Assembly: GCA_047639675.1 (NCBI GenBank)
Contig: JBLIOI010000007.1
Location: 9,284-73,283 of the forward strand
Source of the DNA: JABACD01 sp047639675
GTDB taxonomy: Bacteria; Planctomycetota; UBA1135; GCA-002686595
DNA: 64,000 bases
Direction: 5' to 3'
This document shows, in pieces, positions 61,615-64,000 of the stretch. A model generated the notes under the pieces. That model did not search any database and was not told the origin of the DNA. It was given only the letters and a program-made list of their open reading frames with translations. The translations under genes were made by a program, and so were the position numbers. How positions within the stretch are numbered: position 1 is the stretch's first letter; the number at the start of each line of letters is the position of its first letter.

Positions 61615-62202
61615 TCAGAGATCGTGGCGCGCGAGCCACTGCTTGAGATCCGGCGCTTTCCAGGCCTGCATACGCGAAAGCAGCGCATCGAGGTCCGTCT
61701 CCGCGAGGAGCAGTTCACGGACAAATGGCGTCAAGAAGCCCTGTTTTAGGGATCCATCAAGCATCGCCAAGAGCGCATCGTAGTAACCAGCCACGTTGAG
61801 CAGCCCCACTGGCTTTTCGTGATATCCGAGCTGAAGCCAAGTGATGGTTTCAAACAGCTCATCAAAGGTCCCGTGCCCGCCGGGCAGGGTGATAAAAGCA
61901 TCGGAGAAGTCGTGCATCAGCTGTTTGCGAATGTGCATCGAGTCGACCACGTGCATTTCCGTTAGGCCCTTGTGATCCACTTCTAGATCACGAATCGCAG
62001 TTGGAATCACGCCGATAACTTCACCGCCGGCTGCGAGTGCAGCATCCGCTGCTGCCCCCATCAAGCCCACGCTTCCGCCGCCGTAGACTAGGCCAATGCC
62101 CTGTTCGGCGAGGGTCCGCCCAAATTGCTCCGCAGCTTGCACATACGCCGGATCAACGCCTGCGCTCGATCCACAAAACAAACAGATACGTCGTAGTTTC
62201 AT
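61615..62202 (-). CDS. LOG-family phosphoribohydrolase-like protein
   Basis: The LOG family (once called lysine decarboxylase-like) releases adenine- or cytokinin-type bases from nucleoside 5'-monophosphates. The 195 residues from ATG 62202 show RRICLFCGSSAG at the start and the key PGGHGTFDELFETITWLQLGYHEKP motif (residues about 97-121) with the catalytic Glu and Gly-rich phosphate loop. The frame is open upstream to 62229, but that part overlaps the sigma factor. It lies 7 bp after the sigma factor stop on the same strand, so co-transcription is likely. Its substrate in bacteria of this type is unproven. Confidence 0.9.
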   Translation of the reverse strand: MKLRRICLFCGSSAGVDPAYVQAAEQFGRTLAEQGIGLVYGGGSVGLMGAAADAALAAGGEVIGVIPTAIRDLEVDHKGLTEMHVVDSMHIRKQLMHDFSDAFITLPGGHGTFDELFETITWLQLGYHEKPVGLLNVAGYYDALLAMLDGSLKQGFLTPFVRELLLAETDLDALLSRMQAWKAPDLKQWLARHDL

Positions 62203-62209
62203 TCTAAGT

Positions 62210-63142
62210 CTATTCGTCACCGTCTTCACGACGCATGGTCCGCGAGCGTAACTCGATCATGGTTGATTGGTGCATACGCTCGATGAAGGGTTGCAACTCG
62301 GAAGCTTCCTTGCTGCGCATGTTGTCCATATTAGCGACACACCAAGGACAGTTCATCTCTCCCAAATGAAAGTCGACGAAGGTCTTGGGGTCTTCAGGCA
62401 AACTGCCTTCGAGGTAGCGCGCAAGCCAGTGACGCCCGGGACAAGAAACATGTCCGAGACTCCAAACCTGACGTACATCAAGATCCTCCCGGCCCAAACC
62501 CTCTGCTGCTGCATCCGCTAATGCAGGAATCACCTGGCCCGAAGGATCCAAGCGTTCCGCAAGTTCCCGCAGACGCTTCAAGGCGCGAAACTTGATCCCA
62601 GCTACAGCGGTCTCGTCGCGCAATTTGAATCGCTTCCATGTGTCACGGTTGCGCCAGCCTCCGAGGAATAGGGCCTCGATGACCATCAAGCGTTTGAACT
62701 CGCCTTGCTGCCAAGTTTCTTGCACCCACTCTTCCAGGATCGTCTTGAGCAAGCGGTTGCCCTGACCTGCGATGTCCTTGGAGTGAAACACTGCGCTGGG
62801 CGTCACATCGACGCGAGCCAGGTTCTCCATACCGGGCAGGTGGTCGGAGGAGTCTGCCGACTCCCCGACTCCGACGGTCTTGCGTCTGCGCAAGAAGTCG
62901 ATCGTGCGGTTGCGGCAAATACCGAAGAGGTATTGCTCAAAGGTGAAGATGCGGTCGAAGTTCGGGATACCGCGCACGGATCCCAAAAAGGTCTCCTGCA
63001 AGATGTCCTCGCGAGCTTGCATGTCAGCAACTCGCCGAGAGACGTAGGCCATCAAACGGCCGCAGTAGTTCTTCTCGACCTTCAGCCACTCTTCATTATC
63101 GAAGTTCTGAAGGCGGTCAATATCGGGGCTCCAATCACTCAT
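62210..63142 (-). CDS. ECF sigma factor with a C-terminal His/Cys domain
   Basis: A 310-residue extracytoplasmic-function sigma factor. Region 2 is at residues 25-95 (YCGRLMAYVSRRVADMQAREDILQETFLGSV, FTFEQYLFGICRNRTIDFLRRRK) and region 4 near 165-205. After it come about 90 extra residues with GHVSCPGRHWLARYLEGS and HLGEMNCPWC, which place His and Cys in a pattern like a zinc-binding anti-sigma domain (H-x-n-C-x-x-C). Such fused sigma factors appear in planctomycetes next to Ser/Thr kinases. Here the kinase gene lies 37 bp upstream, suggesting that phosphorylation, not proteolysis, controls the factor; this is inference. Confidence 0.85.
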   Translation of the reverse strand: MSDWSPDIDRLQNFDNEEWLKVEKNYCGRLMAYVSRRVADMQAREDILQETFLGSVRGIPNFDRIFTFEQYLFGICRNRTIDFLRRRKTVGVGESADSSDHLPGMENLARVDVTPSAVFHSKDIAGQGNRLLKTILEEWVQETWQQGEFKRLMVIEALFLGGWRNRDTWKRFKLRDETAVAGIKFRALKRLRELAERLDPSGQVIPALADAAAEGLGREDLDVRQVWSLGHVSCPGRHWLARYLEGSLPEDPKTFVDFHLGEMNCPWCVANMDNMRSKEASELQPFIERMHQSTMIELRSRTMRREDGDE

Positions 63143-63179
63143 CGGGTAGTATTCTTGTTCGCTTTGAGTCCGGACTGGA

Positions 63180-64000
63180 TCAGTTGAAGATGGCTTGAAC
63201 CAACACAGCGCCGATGATGTACAAGGTCAAGTAGAACACTCCCAAGCGCAAGGCCAAAGTTAAGGGAGAGCTACTACCCCTGACTATTTTGCGGTGTCGG
63301 CTTGAGATTCGCCTAAAGAACTTCTCCAGCACCTCAAGAAAGCTCAGGGCAGCAAATTCTACGGCAGGATAAACCTTCGATCCGAGTGCGGCTGCCCTGG
63401 ACAAGGGTACCGAAATTGCTCCGGCGTCTGTACTCGGCGTGGAATCGTTCGTAGGCGCTGCTTGATCAGCCACAGCTGGCACCTTCTCCAACCGAATCGA
63501 TTCGCCGCGCCGCGCTGTCTGTCCCAAGCCTTGCAGCAACTCAGCCACATCGTCGTAACGATCTGTTGGATCCAAGCGCAAACAACGCTCGATCACCACG
63601 CGCAGGTCTGCGGGAAAGTTTACGGGGAAGACCGGGGGCGAATCATCCTCGCGATAGACAACGCCCGCCGAGCTCTTGATCTCCCACGGCACCTTGTTCG
63701 CGATCGACTCAAAGAGCATCACGCCCAGGGAATAAATATCGGCACGGTGATCCGCTCGTCCACGCAACATCTCCGGTGCCATGTAGTGCGGCGTCCCTCG
63801 ACCGAAGCTCAACGTCATGCGACCGTCGGTCATCAATTTAGACAGGCCGTAGTCCCCTACGCGCGCCGCGTCGCCATTTAGGAAAACGTTGCCGGGCTTC
63901 AAATCAAAGTGCACCAAGCGCCGGTCGTGCAAAGCCAAAACCCCCCGACAGGTTTGAATGAAGAAAGACAAAGCCTCTTCGCGTGAGAGATCCTGACGAG
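63180..64000 (-). CDS. Membrane Ser/Thr protein kinase, C-terminal part (cut by window end)
   Basis: The frame enters from the right edge and ends at 63180, so the kinase N-lobe is missing. The catalytic loop LVHFDLKPGNVFL has H-F-D in place of the usual H-R-D. The DFG equivalent is GDYGLS, and the activation segment is GRGTPHYMAPEML. After the kinase fold comes a linker rich in Thr, Ser, Ala and Pro. A single membrane segment lies near the end (LALRLGVFYLTLYIIGAVLVQAIF), so the kinase domain is inside and the tail crosses the membrane. It stands in front of the ECF sigma factor gene with 37 bp between them. Confidence 0.88.
   Translation of the reverse strand, partial: RQDLSREEALSFFIQTCRGVLALHDRRLVHFDLKPGNVFLNGDAARVGDYGLSKLMTDGRMTLSFGRGTPHYMAPEMLRGRADHRADIYSLGVMLFESIANKVPWEIKSSAGVVYREDDSPPVFPVNFPADLRVVIERCLRLDPTDRYDDVAELLQGLGQTARRGESIRLEKVPAVADQAAPTNDSTPSTDAGAISVPLSRAAALGSKVYPAVEFAALSFLEVLEKFFRRISSRHRKIVRGSSSPLTLALRLGVFYLTLYIIGAVLVQAIFN

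Overview
The window looks like chromosomal DNA of a planctomycete (Planctomycetota), most likely from an uncultured or lightly studied lineage. The pointers are secreted proteins with planctomycete-style C-termini (the Asn-Gly-Ile-Asn-Asp / Val-Pro-Asp-Glu-Cys tail of the gene ending at 735 and the Cys-Thr-Gly-Lys...Ser-Ile-Gly-Trp type domain at 33340-34038), an ECF sigma factor next to a Ser/Thr kinase, Rho with a long basic low-complexity N-terminus, HEAT-VWA and DUF1573 proteins, and di-haem peroxidases. This assignment is inference; there is no rRNA in the window. TGA is an ordinary stop here (for example gatC, gatA, guaB).

Layout. 1-3.6 kb: a truncated membrane-anchored gene, a GlsB/YeaQ-type small membrane protein, a beta-helix secreted protein broken by an in-frame TAA, comF and a small membrane protein. 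3.6-7.1 kb: gatCAB operon, followed by a 135-bp near-perfect palindrome. 7.2-11.4 kb: an acidic secreted protein and the guaB-guaA operon. 11.8-15.7 kb: a sugar/surface-polymer cluster with a Gfo/Idh/MocA-SDR fusion, a GT4 glycosyltransferase and a NUDIX hydrolase. 15.8-17.8 kb: an operon of a TlpA-like thioredoxin whose first active-site Cys codon is an in-frame UGA (probable selenoprotein) and a di-haem cytochrome c peroxidase. 18-21.4 kb: rho and a GT39-like membrane protein. 22-23 kb: decayed sulfatase/lipoprotein fragments and tRNA-Pro(CGG). 23-30 kb: HEAT-VWA protein, an acidic single-span protein, selB (selenocysteine elongation factor), a divergent YhcC-like radical SAM protein and two small genes. 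30-37.8 kb: accessory single genes (purple-acid-phosphatase-like, YgjP-like peptidase, M29-like peptidase, arylamine N-acetyltransferase and hypotheticals). 37.8-45.5 kb: zinc-ribbon coiled coil, then the rpoD-dnaG-ksgA information-processing block, an FGE-like lipoprotein and an OmpA-like lipoprotein. 45.8-58 kb: HTH-membrane protein, two CNNM/CorC-type proteins, a sensor kinase and a type IV pilus/type II secretion motor set (GspF, two PilB/GspE, PilT), then a His-rich DUF1573 lipoprotein. 58.3-64 kb: lipoprotein, homocysteine S-methyltransferase, second di-haem peroxidase, LOG protein, ECF sigma factor and a Ser/Thr kinase cut by the window end.

The most notable link is between the UGA-containing thioredoxin gene (16783-17835) and selB (26480-28396): one is a likely substrate and the other a dedicated part of the selenocysteine decoding machinery. 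SelA, SelD and tRNA-Sec were not seen and must lie elsewhere if the system works. The seven genes from 56344 down to 47040 are tightly spaced and probably form one operon that joins pilus motors, a sensor kinase and CBS-domain membrane proteins.
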